Of a stretch of DNA of 21,956 nt, positions 7,198-15,849 are shown piece by piece. The position numbers and the translations under genes are program-made. This DNA is from an uncultured archaeon A07HN63. GTDB lineage: Archaea; Halobacteriota; Halobacteria; Halobacteriales; Haloferacaceae. How positions within the stretch are numbered: position 1 is the first letter of the stretch; every line of letters starts with the position of its first letter. Location: assembly GCA_000496215.1 (NCBI GenBank), contig KI543217.1, forward strand, positions 74,695-96,650, given 5' to 3'. Below the pieces are notes generated by a model, which searched no databases, was not told where the DNA came from, and saw only the letters and a program-made list of their open reading frames with translations.

Positions 7198-7605
7198 ATG
7201 CCCGATGACTACCCGATTGCTGACGTCCCGACACCGGACCCGAGTTACGAGCCAGGCGAGGTCGTCACGATCCAGCTCGACGGGCTGGCGACCAACGACG
7301 AGCCGTTCGACAACGCCGGGATCGCAACTGCCTACAACTTCGCGTCACCGTCGAACCGCCGGTCGACCGGTCCCTTCGAGCGGTTCGTCCGGATGGTGAC
7401 AGGCCCGCAGTATGGCCCGATGGTGGATCATACCGAGGCGACGACCGGTCCGCTGGAGCGCGACGGTCACACCGCCGAACAGCGCGTCACCCTGACCGGC
7501 CCCGATGGGCGGACCGTCACCTACACGTTCGGCCTGTCGAACGACCGGTCGGGATCACTCGATGGCTGCTGGCTCACCGACCGCGTTCTCGTTGCGGAGT
7601 CCTGA
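7198..7605 (+). CDS. DUF4864-like (NTF2-fold-like) protein
   Basis: 135 residues, acidic and soluble, with no signal peptide. An N-terminal helix (VVTIQLDGLATNDEPFDNAGIATAY) leads to NFASPSNRRSTGPFERFVRMVTG, then a beta-rich half (VDHTEATTGPLERDGHTAEQRVTLTGPDGRTVTYTFGLS) ending in DGCWLTDRV. This helix-then-sheet order and the NFASP.NR, Y.PM and final W motifs match the DUF4864 family from memory; the family has an NTF2-like cone fold. The biochemical role is unknown. It stands alone between divergently placed genes. Confidence 0.65.
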   Translation: MPDDYPIADVPTPDPSYEPGEVVTIQLDGLATNDEPFDNAGIATAYNFASPSNRRSTGPFERFVRMVTGPQYGPMVDHTEATTGPLERDGHTAEQRVTLTGPDGRTVTYTFGLSNDRSGSLDGCWLTDRVLVAES

Positions 7606-7764
7606 TCGTGGGTCCGAAGCTGTCGAGCATGTAAACCGACCACCAACGCAGCCGACACCCCCGTCTGTCATCGAATCTTCGCCGAATGCGCCTCTATCGT
7701 TGCTCGCAGTTTCCCACTACCAGCTTCCGCCATGTTCAAGCCCTCTCGCGCTGACAGCACGGGT

Positions 7765-8931
7765 ATGACACGCACCGTCTGGATCAAGGCCGACGACGCC
7801 GTCGGCGACTGGGAGACACGCAAACAGCGGATCACGGCCGGTATCGAGGCCGGCGTCGACTGGGTGCTCGTCGACGACGACGATGTCAGCCGGGTCCGCG
7901 AACTCGGCGATATCAACGTCGCGGCGTTCCGCTCGGACGCCGATGTTGTCGACGATATCGAGGCCGATGGTGACAGCCAGCCCGACGCCGTCTTCGTCGG
8001 CAAGGACGGCGAGGGAGACGGCACGGTCGATCTGCCGAACGACTTCTCCGGTTCCGCGGATCTGACGACGCTCCGCCGCGGCGGCGACACCCCACAGGGT
8101 GCCTACGTCCGCATCTTCGATGAGAACTACGAGGCCTTCGCCGAGACCGCCGCCAAGGAGGCCGACTACACGGCCGTCATCGGCGAGGACTGGACGATCA
8201 TTCCCCTCGAAAATCTGATCGCCCGCATCGGCGAGGAGACCGACCTGCTGGCCGGTGTCACCACCGCCGAGGAGGCCCAGACCGCCTTCGAGACGCTGGA
8301 ACTCGGTGCCGACGGCGTCCTGCTCGATACCGACGACCCCGACGAGATCCGCAACACTGTCGAGATCCGCGATGCCGCCGAACGCGAGACGCTCGACCTC
8401 CAGCACGGCGAGGTTCTCGATGTCGAGCGCGCCGGGATGGCCGACCGGGTCTGTATCGACACCGGGAGTCTGATGGAGCACGACGAGGGGATGCTCATCG
8501 GCTCGATGTCCCGCGGTCTGTTTTTCGTCCACGCCGAGACCGCCGAATCGCCGTACGTCGCCTCGCGGCCGTTCCGCGTCAACGCTGGCGCGGTCCACGC
8601 CTACGTCCGAACGCCCGACGGCGGCACGAAGTACCTCTCGGAGCTCAAGAGCGGCGACGAGGTACAGGTCGTCGACACCGAGGGCAACACCCGCGAGGCC
8701 ATCGTCGGCCGCGTCAAGATCGAGAAGCGACCGATGTTTCGGGTCGAACTGCAGGTTGGCGACGACCGTATCGAGACGCTGCTGCAGAACGCCGAGACGA
8801 TCAAGGTCGCCACGAGCGAGGGCCGCACGGCCGTGACCGATCTCACCGAGGGCGACGAGATGCTGCTCTACTACGAGGACGTTGCTCGGCACTTCGGCGA
8901 GGCCGTCGAGGAGAGTATCATCGAGAAGTAG
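7765..8931 (+). CDS. aroB': 3-dehydroquinate synthase II (archaeal type)
   Basis: 388 residues from the ATG at 7765 (MTRTVWIKADD). The in-frame ATG at 7732 adds eleven residues not typical of the family. The enzyme makes 3-dehydroquinate from 2-amino-3,7-dideoxy-D-threo-hept-6-ulosonate with NAD, replacing the canonical AroB route in many archaea. Diagnostic stretches: TRTVWIKAD at the start, GADGVLLDTDDPDEI, GSLMEHDEGMLIGSMSRGLFFVHAE, SRPFRVNAGAVHAYV and the C-terminal EGDEMLLYYEDVARHFGE. The length is normal. It converges with the zinc-ribbon membrane gene (8-bp gap). The next shikimate step, aroD, lies 0.6 kb beyond, which supports the assignment. Confidence 0.95.
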   Translation: MTRTVWIKADDAVGDWETRKQRITAGIEAGVDWVLVDDDDVSRVRELGDINVAAFRSDADVVDDIEADGDSQPDAVFVGKDGEGDGTVDLPNDFSGSADLTTLRRGGDTPQGAYVRIFDENYEAFAETAAKEADYTAVIGEDWTIIPLENLIARIGEETDLLAGVTTAEEAQTAFETLELGADGVLLDTDDPDEIRNTVEIRDAAERETLDLQHGEVLDVERAGMADRVCIDTGSLMEHDEGMLIGSMSRGLFFVHAETAESPYVASRPFRVNAGAVHAYVRTPDGGTKYLSELKSGDEVQVVDTEGNTREAIVGRVKIEKRPMFRVELQVGDDRIETLLQNAETIKVATSEGRTAVTDLTEGDEMLLYYEDVARHFGEAVEESIIEK

Positions 8932-8939
8932 GTGCGCAG

Positions 8940-9416
8940 CTATAGGTTGAACTCTGATCCGGCGGCGTCGCTATCGGCTTCCTCGCCCGCTTTCTCGCTC
9001 GTCAGCGGTTCGGTACACCACGTACAGAAATCGAGTTCGGGATCGGTCGTCTTGCCGCAGTGCGGACAGGCAACGCCGTCCTCGTCGTCGCTGGTCGGTG
9101 TGATACCGTCGCCCGAGCCACCGCCTCGCCCTTCGAGATACGCGAGCACCGTCGCGTCGACAACGCTGACGACGATAATCACGAACAGCGGGAGCCGCAC
9201 CTCCATCGGGATCGCGCCGAAATCGAAGGGGTCGAGCGCTGCCGGATTCGGCACGTAGTAGCTGAGCAGCAGAATCCCCGCTCCGAGTGTCACCGTCAGC
9301 CACAGCAGCGAGCGCTTCCAGCGACGGAGGTAGGCATGACCCGTCCCCGGAACGCCGATTATCGCCCCCGCGATGGCAACGAGCGCGGTCACCAGCACCC
9401 GTCGTCGGTTTTCCAT
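8940..9416 (-). CDS. Membrane protein with C-terminal zinc ribbon
   Basis: 158 residues from ATG 9416. Starting at 9425 would add MAG; an AT-rich gttaaac centred near 9443 places a leaderless start at 9416. Membrane segments: about 8-26 (VLVTALVAIAGAIIGVPGTG), 35-55 (LLWLTVTLGAGILLLSYY) and 75-95 (LPLFVIIVVSVVDATVLAYL). The GTGHAYLRRWKRSLLW motif is typical of haloarchaeal small membrane proteins of this group. The cytosolic tail carries a zinc ribbon CPHC...CTWC (about 115-135) and an acidic C-terminus. The function is unknown. It is downstream of gpmI and aroD on the same strand, probably as the last gene of that transcript. Confidence 0.75.
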   Translation of the reverse strand: MENRRRVLVTALVAIAGAIIGVPGTGHAYLRRWKRSLLWLTVTLGAGILLLSYYVPNPAALDPFDFGAIPMEVRLPLFVIIVVSVVDATVLAYLEGRGGGSGDGITPTSDDEDGVACPHCGKTTDPELDFCTWCTEPLTSEKAGEEADSDAAGSEFNL

Positions 9417-9486
9417 ACCGGCCATTGGATGAATACTGTGTTAAACACCCGTTTTTCGATGCGCCGCTGAACGCCGGTACCGCGGC

Positions 9487-10194
9487 CTACCCTAACTCGT
9501 CGACGAGTCGGCGTAGCGTCGCCAGCGAGTACTGCCCCGGCGCGGTCGCGTCGGCGGGATCGACCGGCGCGTAGCCGATCTTCGAGCCGTAGGCCGGTGC
9601 GACCGCTCGCGTGTGCCGGCCGGCCTCGCCCATCCCCATCGTCGCCACTGTCTCGCCTGCCTCGGTCGCGCGGTGGGTCGCGGTCAGTAGATCGAGTGCG
9701 TCACCCCGGTTGGTGGCCGTCACCGCGAGTTTGGCGACATCGCCTTCCTCGGCCGCTGCTCGGAGCAACTCCGAGAGCTCTGCGACCGGCGGTGTCGCGT
9801 CGAAATCGTGGACCGAGGCGATGACCGGCACGCCCTGCTCGCGGGCGGCGGTTCGCACGCGGCGCGCCTCGTCGGTGTCGGCCGCTGGCTCGGTATCGGC
9901 GAGTGCACGGCATTCGAGATCGACAGCGGCGACGGCATCGTATTCGAGCGCGGTCGATAGCGTGACCAGCCGCTCGGTTTCGTCGTCCGCGCCGCCGGCC
10001 TCCCACGCGGCGCGGTTGGTGGCGATCACGGGCAACGCGCCGTCGTAGCTCGACAGCTGGCCGATAGGATCGTCGGCCAGATCGAGACGGAACTCGACGG
10101 CGTCGGCGTGCTCGCGGGCGTCGGGTTCGACCGCAAGCGTGTCGGTGGAGGCAGCGAGGACGAAGGAATCGAAGGCGAGACTGTACGCGCTCAT
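9487..10194 (-). CDS. aroD: 3-dehydroquinate dehydratase, type I
   Basis: 235 residues, normal for the class I enzyme, which dehydrates 3-dehydroquinate to 3-dehydroshikimate through a Schiff-base lysine. Visible catalytic features: EFRLD at 34-38 (substrate-binding Glu/Arg), His129 in ASVHDFDATP (general base) and Lys155 in DVAKLAV (Schiff base). C-terminal GEAGRHTR and GSKIGYAPV close the barrel as in the family. It begins about 38 bp after the repaired end of gpmI, so co-transcription is likely, and lies near aroB' (the preceding pathway step) on the opposite strand. Confidence 0.95.
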   Translation of the reverse strand: MSAYSLAFDSFVLAASTDTLAVEPDAREHADAVEFRLDLADDPIGQLSSYDGALPVIATNRAAWEAGGADDETERLVTLSTALEYDAVAAVDLECRALADTEPAADTDEARRVRTAAREQGVPVIASVHDFDATPPVAELSELLRAAAEEGDVAKLAVTATNRGDALDLLTATHRATEAGETVATMGMGEAGRHTRAVAPAYGSKIGYAPVDPADATAPGQYSLATLRRLVDELG

Positions 10195-10232
10195 AGATCG
10201 GTATTCGTGTCAACCGACAAAACGGTGCTGGC

Positions 10233-11751
10233 TCAGTCCTCAAGCAACGGTTCGCCGGTCATCTCGTCTGGCGTCGGGAGATCCATCAGCGCCAGTAGCG
10301 TCGGCGCGAGATCACAGAGCGCACCGCCGTCGCGGATCGTTTGCCCGCCGTCGTCGCCATCCGGGTGAGATGTAGATCAGCGGTGCCGGGTTGAACGTGT
10401 GAGCCGTGTGGGGATCGTCGGCCGTTCCCATATCGTCGGCGTTGCCGTGGTCGGCGGTCACCAGCAGATGCCCATCGGCCGACTCGATGACCTCGGCGAT
10501 CCGGCTGAGCTGTGCGTCGACGGCCTCGACCGCGGTGATCGCCGCGTCGTAGTCGCCGGTGTGGCCGACCATATCGGGGTTGGCGTAGTTGATGACCAGC
10601 AGTTCGGGATCGTCAGCTTCGATCACATCGATAGCGGTGTCGGTCACCGTCTCGGCGCTCATTTCGGGCTGGTGGTCGTAGGTCGGCACGTCCGGGCTCT
10701 CGATGATCTCGCGGCGCTCGCCGTCGAACTCGATCTCCCGACCACCGTTGAGGAAGTAGGTGACGTGTGGATACTTCTCGGATTCGGCGAGTCGCAACTG
10801 GTCGAGGCCGGCGTCGGCGACAATCTCGCCGAGCGTGTTTGCGGGCTGCTGTGGCGGGTAGGCGACCGGCAGATCGAACGTCTTGTCGTACTGTGTCATC
10901 GTCACCAGCCGGATTTCGGGCGGCTGGGTCTCGAAGTCCCACTCGGGCTCGATATCGGCGAGCATCCGGACCAGCTGGCGGGCGCGGTCGGCCCGGAAGT
11001 TGATGAAAATCACCGCGTCGCCGTCGCCAAGTGCCGCGCCGCCCTCGACCAGTGTCGGCTCGATGAACTCGTCGGTCTCGCCGCGGTCGTAGCTTTCGGT
11101 GACCGCCTCGACGGCCGTTTCGGCTGTGTGGTCGGCCTCGCGGTCGACGATGGCGTCGTAGGCGCGCCTGGTGCGCTCCCAGTTTTCGTCTCTGTCCATC
11201 GCGTAATACCGCCCGGAGACGGTGGCGATGTCGCCGGTGCCGTGTTCCTCGGCCATTTCGGCCACGGATTCGAGATGCCCCTCGCCGGAGTGTGGGGCGG
11301 TATCGCGGCCGTCGGTGAAGGCGTGGGTGACGGCGTCGACGCCGCGGTCGCCGACGAGTTCGATGAGGGCTTCGAGATGTGTGATATCGGAGTGAACGCC
11401 GCCGTCGCTGACCAGGCCCATCAGGTGGACCGCGCCATCGTTGTCGTCGGCGTACTCGATGGCCTCGTTGAGCGCGCTGTTCTCGCGGAAGCTGCCGTCT
11501 TCGATGGAGTCGACGATGCGCGTATACGATTGCTTGACGACCCGGCCCGCGCCGATGTTGAGATGGCCGACCTCGCTGTTGCCCATCTGGCCTTCGGGCA
11601 GGCCGACCCGTCGGCCGAAGGTGTCTACGGTACCGAACGCGCCGGTTTCCCGGAGGCGGTCGAAGGTCGGTGTCTCGGCCGCGCGAACCGCATCGCGGTG
11701 GTCGTGATCGCCGAGTCCCCAGCCGTCAAGCACGATGAGTGCCCCTCGCAT
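10233..11751 (-). pseudogene. gpmI: 2,3-bisphosphoglycerate-independent phosphoglycerate mutase, +1 frameshift near the 3' end
   Basis: The enzyme interconverts 3- and 2-phosphoglycerate. As read, the frame runs 11751-10312 (479 codons). It has the metal-binding DGWG at 9-12, catalytic Ser59 in GQMGNSEVGHLNIGAG, the HAFTDGRDTAPHSGEG block and TADHGNADDM. After PLIYISP the protein turns into an Arg-rich tail (GWRRRRANDPRRR). Removing one base of the CCGGG at 10361-10365 restores SPDGDDGG..IRDGGALCDL and continues to a TGA at 10233, giving about 505 residues, the normal length. The ~44 lost C-terminal residues belong to the phosphatase-like domain. Because the gene is central to glycolysis and gluconeogenesis, an assembly error is at least as likely as true inactivation. 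It is first in a minus-strand run with aroD. Confidence 0.9.
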
Positions 11752-11945
11752 ATCTGATTCCTCTCTCGCCGGGGGTATGACGTTTCGGCTTGCGGGCGCT
11801 CATCGTTCCCGGTGATCATTCCGCTTGCGGCCGCCTGTCGCTCATACTGACGATACGGGCGTAGCGCACTCCTGCTGCACCTGTCAGACACGTCGGTGGG
11901 TTTTTGTCCGTATGCGGCCACGCTTTGGTAGTAGGGCGTCCACAC

Positions 11946-12416
11946 ATGTCATCGTCTCGGGGTTCGTCGCCGCCACCCTCGGTCTCGGAGGTTGAGCCGG
12001 ATATGTCAGCGTCCGCGCCGGAGTTAGACGCCGAGATCGAGTCACTGCAGCCGACACACGACCTCATCGACCTGTTGGCAGTGGCGATACTGCTCGTGAA
12101 CGCGGTTTCGGTCGCCGGGGTCGTCGGCGGCGGTGTTTTCACCGGGGAGTTCGCCGTCGAAACCAGCCAGCAACCACAGCAACAGGCGCAGGATACGGCT
12201 GCCGTCGACACCGGTCAGACGAACACCGGCCAGACGAGCGTCTCGTGGACCGAGCCCGGCGACGCCATCCAGCTGGAGATCAGAGACAGCCAGGGTAACA
12301 CGATCGACACCCTCCGGGTCGTCGGTCAGGAGACGACGATCACGGCTGACGAGTTCTCCGTCCACGCACGCTATACCGACGGCACGACCGAAAAGATATA
12401 CTCGGAAGGCGGGTAG
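11946..12416 (+). CDS. Single-pass membrane protein of unknown function
   Basis: 156 residues from ATG 11946 (MSSSRGSSPPPS). The in-frame upstream start at 11904 would add a Cys/His-containing stretch that looks untranslated. The N-terminal 45 residues are acidic and Ser/Pro-rich. They are followed by one membrane segment (about 48-75, LIDLLAVAILLVNAVSVAGVVGGGVF), a Gln/Thr-rich linker (QQPQQQAQDTAAVDTGQTNTGQ) and a small beta-rich domain (SWTEPGDAIQLEIRDSQGNTIDTLRVV...VHARYTDGTTEKIY). The shape recalls haloarchaeal pilin-like or surface-anchored proteins, but no class III signal peptide cleavage motif is evident. I do not recognise the family. Confidence 0.6.
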   Translation: MSSSRGSSPPPSVSEVEPDMSASAPELDAEIESLQPTHDLIDLLAVAILLVNAVSVAGVVGGGVFTGEFAVETSQQPQQQAQDTAAVDTGQTNTGQTSVSWTEPGDAIQLEIRDSQGNTIDTLRVVGQETTITADEFSVHARYTDGTTEKIYSEGG

Positions 12417-12464
12417 CACAGCCCTCTGCCCCCCATCTCGCTTCGCTTGCTCGCCGCAGTCTCT

Positions 12465-13544
12465 CTACTCGTCCAGTTCGACCCCGATTTCGTCGAGCGT
12501 CGCCATCTCTGTATGGACGCGACAGGCCGACCGATAGACACCGATTGCGAGTGCCGCACCGGTGCCCTCGCCGAGTCCCATCTCGTAGTCGACACACGGC
12601 ATCAGGCCGAGGGCAGCAAGCTGAATCTCGTGTGCGGGCTCGGTCGAGGCGTGTGAGCCCAACAGGTAGTCGGTCACCTGTGAGTCGATCTCGCGTGCGA
12701 GCAGGGCGGCCGCGCCGGCGATGACGCCGTCGACGACGACCGGGATTCGCCGTTCGGCGGCGGCGAGCGCGACGCCGACCAGCCCGCCGATCTCGAAGCC
12801 GCCGACACACCGGAGCACGTCGAGCGGGTCCTCCGGGTCCGGTTCCGTCGCCGCGAGGGCCCGCTCGATAGTGTCGATTTTCCGCGCCCGCGTTTCCTCG
12901 TCGATACCGGTGCCGTAGCCCGTCACCTCGTCGACCGGGCGGCCGGTCAGCGCGGCCGTGATCGCCGCACTCGCCGTCGTGTTCCCGATCCCCATCTCGC
13001 CGAGACCGATCATCCCGGCGTCGGCCGCGTGATCGGCGACGATCTCCTGTCCCGCGGTGATCGCGGCCCGTGCATCGCGTCTGCTCATCGCCGGGCCTTC
13101 GACCATGTTTGCCGTGCCGTCGTCGATCCGATAGTCGAGGGCGTCGGCCTCCGGTTCGCCAGCGACACCCATGTCGACGACAATCGAGTCGACATCGTTG
13201 GCGGCACAGATCGCGTTGATCGCCGCGCCGCCGTCGGCGACGGTCTCGACCATGGCCGTCGTCACCGCCTGTGGGTAGGCGCTGACACCCTCGCGTGCGA
13301 CGCCGTGGTCGGCGGCCAGCGTCGTGATGACCGCGGGATCGACCGTCGGCTCCGGCGTCGCCTGCATCGCCGCGATCTCGGCAGCCATCGTCTCAAGCCG
13401 GCCGAGGCTTCCCGGCGGCTTGGCGAGGCCGTCCTGTCGCCCGCGGGCCTGCTCGCGGGCCGCCTCGTCGAGCGGTGGAATCTCGACGCCGATTTCGCTG
13501 TTCGCGTCGCTGTCGCCGTCGATGCCGTCCGCGTCCTCACTCAT
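12465..13544 (-). CDS. cobT: Nicotinate-nucleotide--dimethylbenzimidazole phosphoribosyltransferase (CobT)
   Basis: 359 residues from ATG 13544. The longer frame to 13616 only overlaps the upstream gene. CobT activates the lower-ligand base for cobalamin assembly by transferring phosphoribose from nicotinate mononucleotide. Family motifs: GLAKPPGSLGRLE near the N-terminus, AADHGVAREGVSAYPQAVT, GEMGIGNTTASAAI, GGFEIGGLVG, and MGLGEGTGAALA, whose Glu is the expected catalytic base. The start overlaps the stop of the upstream gene by 8 bp (ATGAGTGA), which points to translational coupling. No other cob genes are visible in this window. Confidence 0.95.
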   Translation of the reverse strand: MSEDADGIDGDSDANSEIGVEIPPLDEAAREQARGRQDGLAKPPGSLGRLETMAAEIAAMQATPEPTVDPAVITTLAADHGVAREGVSAYPQAVTTAMVETVADGGAAINAICAANDVDSIVVDMGVAGEPEADALDYRIDDGTANMVEGPAMSRRDARAAITAGQEIVADHAADAGMIGLGEMGIGNTTASAAITAALTGRPVDEVTGYGTGIDEETRARKIDTIERALAATEPDPEDPLDVLRCVGGFEIGGLVGVALAAAERRIPVVVDGVIAGAAALLAREIDSQVTDYLLGSHASTEPAHEIQLAALGLMPCVDYEMGLGEGTGAALAIGVYRSACRVHTEMATLDEIGVELDE

Positions 13545-13998
13545 CGAAATCCGGCAGATCGTCGGGGGCCTCGTAGTCTGACTCCCAGTCGATATACTCG
13601 TCGTACAGCACCTCACAGACCTCTTGTCCGAGTTCGGTGAGGCCGGCGTTGATCCCCGAGACGGTCGCCCAGCTATCGAGGTCGGGATGGAGATCTCGCT
13701 GTTTCCAGTCCTCCGGAATGCCGGGTGCGTGGTAGCCCACCCGGTCGGCGAACCCGTCCCAGAAGAAGTCGAACTCCCGAAGCATCCGCATATCGGTGGC
13801 GATTGCGAACCCCTCGTCGTCGAGATCGGTGTCGGCAGCCCACGTCTCGAAGGCGTCGGCCCACGCGCCCTCGCCCAGCAGTGTCTCTATCTCGTCGCGG
13901 CGGTAGTCGGTGTCGCCGACCACCTCGGCGTCCTCGTACTCGTTTGGGTCCATCGCCTCCAGCGTCGGCGGCTCTGGCGGCGCGGCGTCGACTGTCAT
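13537..13998 (-). CDS. Uncharacterised acidic protein coupled to cobT
   Basis: 153 residues from ATG 13998 (MTVDAAPPEPP). The reading frame is open to 14433, but the upstream part is antisense to the htrA-like gene and reads as shadow. Acidic and soluble, rich in Trp/Phe/Asp: DTDYRRDEIETLLGEGAWADAFETWA, then MRMLREFDFFWDGFADRVGYHAPGIPEDW and EVCEVLYDEYIDWESDYE. No known motif is recognised. Its stop overlaps the cobT start by 8 bp, so it is the first gene of a two-gene operon and may work in cobalamin metabolism; that is context only. It is divergent from the htrA-like gene across 117 bp. Confidence 0.75.
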   Translation of the reverse strand: MTVDAAPPEPPTLEAMDPNEYEDAEVVGDTDYRRDEIETLLGEGAWADAFETWAADTDLDDEGFAIATDMRMLREFDFFWDGFADRVGYHAPGIPEDWKQRDLHPDLDSWATVSGINAGLTELGQEVCEVLYDEYIDWESDYEAPDDLPDFDE

Positions 13999-14115
13999 GG
14001 CTGCCCGTACAGGCAGGCGACGAATAAGTGTGGTCGTCGGCTCGCGACACCCCGATCGGCGTCGGTTCGACGCCGGTATCGGGTCGTTTTTGCCGGCGGC
14101 GACCCCGGCAGGAGT

Positions 14116-15219
14116 ATGGAGCGGACACGACGGGCGGTCCTTGGCTCGCTTGCGGCCGGCTCGGCGGCGCTGGCGGGCTGTGCGGCCCCGACGACCGGCC
14201 GCGAGCGCGGCGGCGAGAGTATCTACACCCGGGTCTACAACGAGGTCGTCCCCGCGGTCGCGGTCGTTCACGCCGCCGAAAACGACCGGAAGGTCGGGCA
14301 GGGATCGGGGTTCGCACTCGATCCCCAGACGATCATCACCAACCACCACGTCGTCGCGCAGGGCTCGGAGATCGACATCGGGATCGCCGACGGCCGGTGG
14401 TCGAGTGCGACCGTCGTCGGCTCGGACACCCACAGCGATCTGGCCGTGCTCAGCATCGACGACAATATCTCCGCGCCGGAGACGCTCTCGTTTGTCGAGG
14501 AGCCACAGCCCGTCGGCACCGAGGTGATGGCCATCGGTGCGCCGTTCGGCCTCAGCGACTCGCTGTCCCGCGGGCTGATCAGCGCTCGCGGGCGGTCGGT
14601 TCAGAGCCTCGACCGGTTCGGCATTCCTGCGGCGATCCAGACCGACACCGAGATCAACGTCGGCAGCAGCGGCGGGCCGCTGGTCACGCTCGACGGCGAC
14701 GTTGCCGGCGTCGTCTTCGCCTCACAGGGCGGCAACGTCGGCTTTGCCGTCTCGGCCGCCCTCGCCAAACGTGTCATCCCGGAGTTGCGAGAAACTGGCA
14801 GCTACGGTCACTCCTATCTCGGCGTGACGATCCTGACGGTCGAACCGCAGATCGCCGAGGCCAACGGACTCGACGAACCGCGTGGCATCCTCGTCGTCGA
14901 AACCACCGACGACGGGCCGAGCGACGGCGTGCTTCAGCCGAGTCTCACGGGCGAGACGGCCACGGACAGCACCAACGTCACCCCGCCGCCGAACGGGTCG
15001 AGCGATCCGTCTGACCCGCCGCGAAGCCGGCGACGCCAGATCCCGACCGGCGGCGATATCATCCTCAGCGTCAACGGTACGCAAGTCGACAGCACAGCCG
15101 AGCTGGGACAGGTACTCGCACTCCAAACCAGTCCCGGCGACACGATCCCGCTGACGGTCCTGCGGGACGGCGAGGAGGTTGTCGTCGAGGTGACGCTCGG
15201 AACAATACCCGATAGCTGA
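14116..15219 (+). CDS. HtrA/DegP-like serine protease, predicted Tat lipoprotein
   Basis: 367 residues from ATG 14116; the upstream open frame to 13624 is antisense to the cobT-coupled gene. The N-terminus TRRAVLGSLAAGSAALAGC carries a twin-arginine signal followed by a lipobox with Cys25, so the protein is predicted to be exported folded and anchored outside the membrane. The trypsin-like domain has its triad in place: His78 (TNHHVV), Asp108 (HSDLAVL) and Ser185 (NVGSSGGPL). One PDZ domain follows (from about 230, GHSYLGVTIL). It is interrupted by a Pro/Ser/Thr-rich acidic insert (about 280-310) before GGDIILSVNGTQV resumes the PDZ fold. Likely envelope protein quality control. It converges with the bifunctional-nuclease-family gene. 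Confidence 0.9.
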   Translation: MERTRRAVLGSLAAGSAALAGCAAPTTGRERGGESIYTRVYNEVVPAVAVVHAAENDRKVGQGSGFALDPQTIITNHHVVAQGSEIDIGIADGRWSSATVVGSDTHSDLAVLSIDDNISAPETLSFVEEPQPVGTEVMAIGAPFGLSDSLSRGLISARGRSVQSLDRFGIPAAIQTDTEINVGSSGGPLVTLDGDVAGVVFASQGGNVGFAVSAALAKRVIPELRETGSYGHSYLGVTILTVEPQIAEANGLDEPRGILVVETTDDGPSDGVLQPSLTGETATDSTNVTPPPNGSSDPSDPPRSRRRQIPTGGDIILSVNGTQVDSTAELGQVLALQTSPGDTIPLTVLRDGEEVVVEVTLGTIPDS

Positions 15220-15231
15220 GCCGCAAGTCCG

Positions 15232-15248
15232 ACCGCCACGCTGGCGGT
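15232..15248. terminator. Hairpin between convergent genes
   Basis: ACCGCCA (15232-15238) pairs with TGGCGGT (15242-15248) around a 3-nt loop, in the 31-bp gap between two convergent stop codons. It is placed as a shared terminator would be, but lacks a T-run on either strand. Confidence 0.4.
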
Positions 15249-15250
15249 GG

Positions 15251-15751
15251 TTACTCCTCGGGGTCGTCGGAGAAGATGTCGTCCGGCACAAGTTCGTCGT
15301 CCTCGCTCCGGTCGGGGGCCTCGACCTCGATTTCCTCGGGATCGCGGCCGGCCGCATCGAGAATCTCGTCGGAGATGGTGATCGGACACTCGGAGCGTAC
15401 CGCCAGCGCGATGGCGTCGCTCGGACGGGCGTCGAAGGCGAAGGTTTCGGGCTGGCCGTCGACGTACCGCTCGGCGTCGATCTTGGCGTAGAAGGTGCCG
15501 TCGGCGAGCTCGTCGATCCGAATGGCGTCGATTGCGCCGCCGAACTCGGTGACCATCTCGACCAGGAGATCGTGTGTTAGCGGCCGCTCGAAGGGCTCGC
15601 CCGAGAGCGCGTGCCGGATCGACTGTGCCTGGTCGCCGGTGATGAAGATCGGGAGGTACTCGTCGCGGGCGGTGAGGATGACCGCCGGGACGTTGTTGCC
15701 GTCGGGGTCGACGCCCATCCCGATGCCTCTGACCTCGGCATCATGTGACAT
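15251..15751 (-). CDS. Bifunctional nuclease family protein (DUF151)
   Basis: 166 residues from ATG 15751 (MSHDAEVRGIGMGVDPDG). The frame is open to 15850, but a TATA-like gtattcatacc about 25 nt upstream supports 15751. The core matches the BFN/DUF151 family: VPAVILTARDEYLPIFITGDQAQSI, then HDLLVEMVTEFGGAIDAIRIDEL, TFYAKI and the signature FDARPSDAIALAVR (about 115-130). Family members have been described as RNase/DNase-type proteins in plants and in a hyperthermophile; a haloarchaeal role is not established. The C-terminus is an acidic tail. It is divergent from the TraB-family gene. Confidence 0.9.
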   Translation of the reverse strand: MSHDAEVRGIGMGVDPDGNNVPAVILTARDEYLPIFITGDQAQSIRHALSGEPFERPLTHDLLVEMVTEFGGAIDAIRIDELADGTFYAKIDAERYVDGQPETFAFDARPSDAIALAVRSECPITISDEILDAAGRDPEEIEVEAPDRSEDDELVPDDIFSDDPEE

Positions 15752-15849
15752 ACACAGGTCTTTGAGGGCGTGGTATGAATACCTGTTCCTGATTCCGTGG
15801 TTTCTGGGACTCCGACACTGGTAAACCCGCCGGCCCGCAAGCGCGGGCA

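Noticed and set aside
7717..8892. Long minus-strand open frame opposite aroB'
   Set aside because: Antisense shadow of a clearly recognisable enzyme gene.
10399..11757. Long plus-strand open frame of about 450 codons
   Set aside because: It is the antisense shadow of gpmI, produced by GC-rich codon use; its translation shows no family motif.
13624..14115. Extension of the HtrA-like gene upstream of 14116
   Set aside because: This part is antisense to the cobT-coupled gene; the Tat/lipobox signal begins at 14116.
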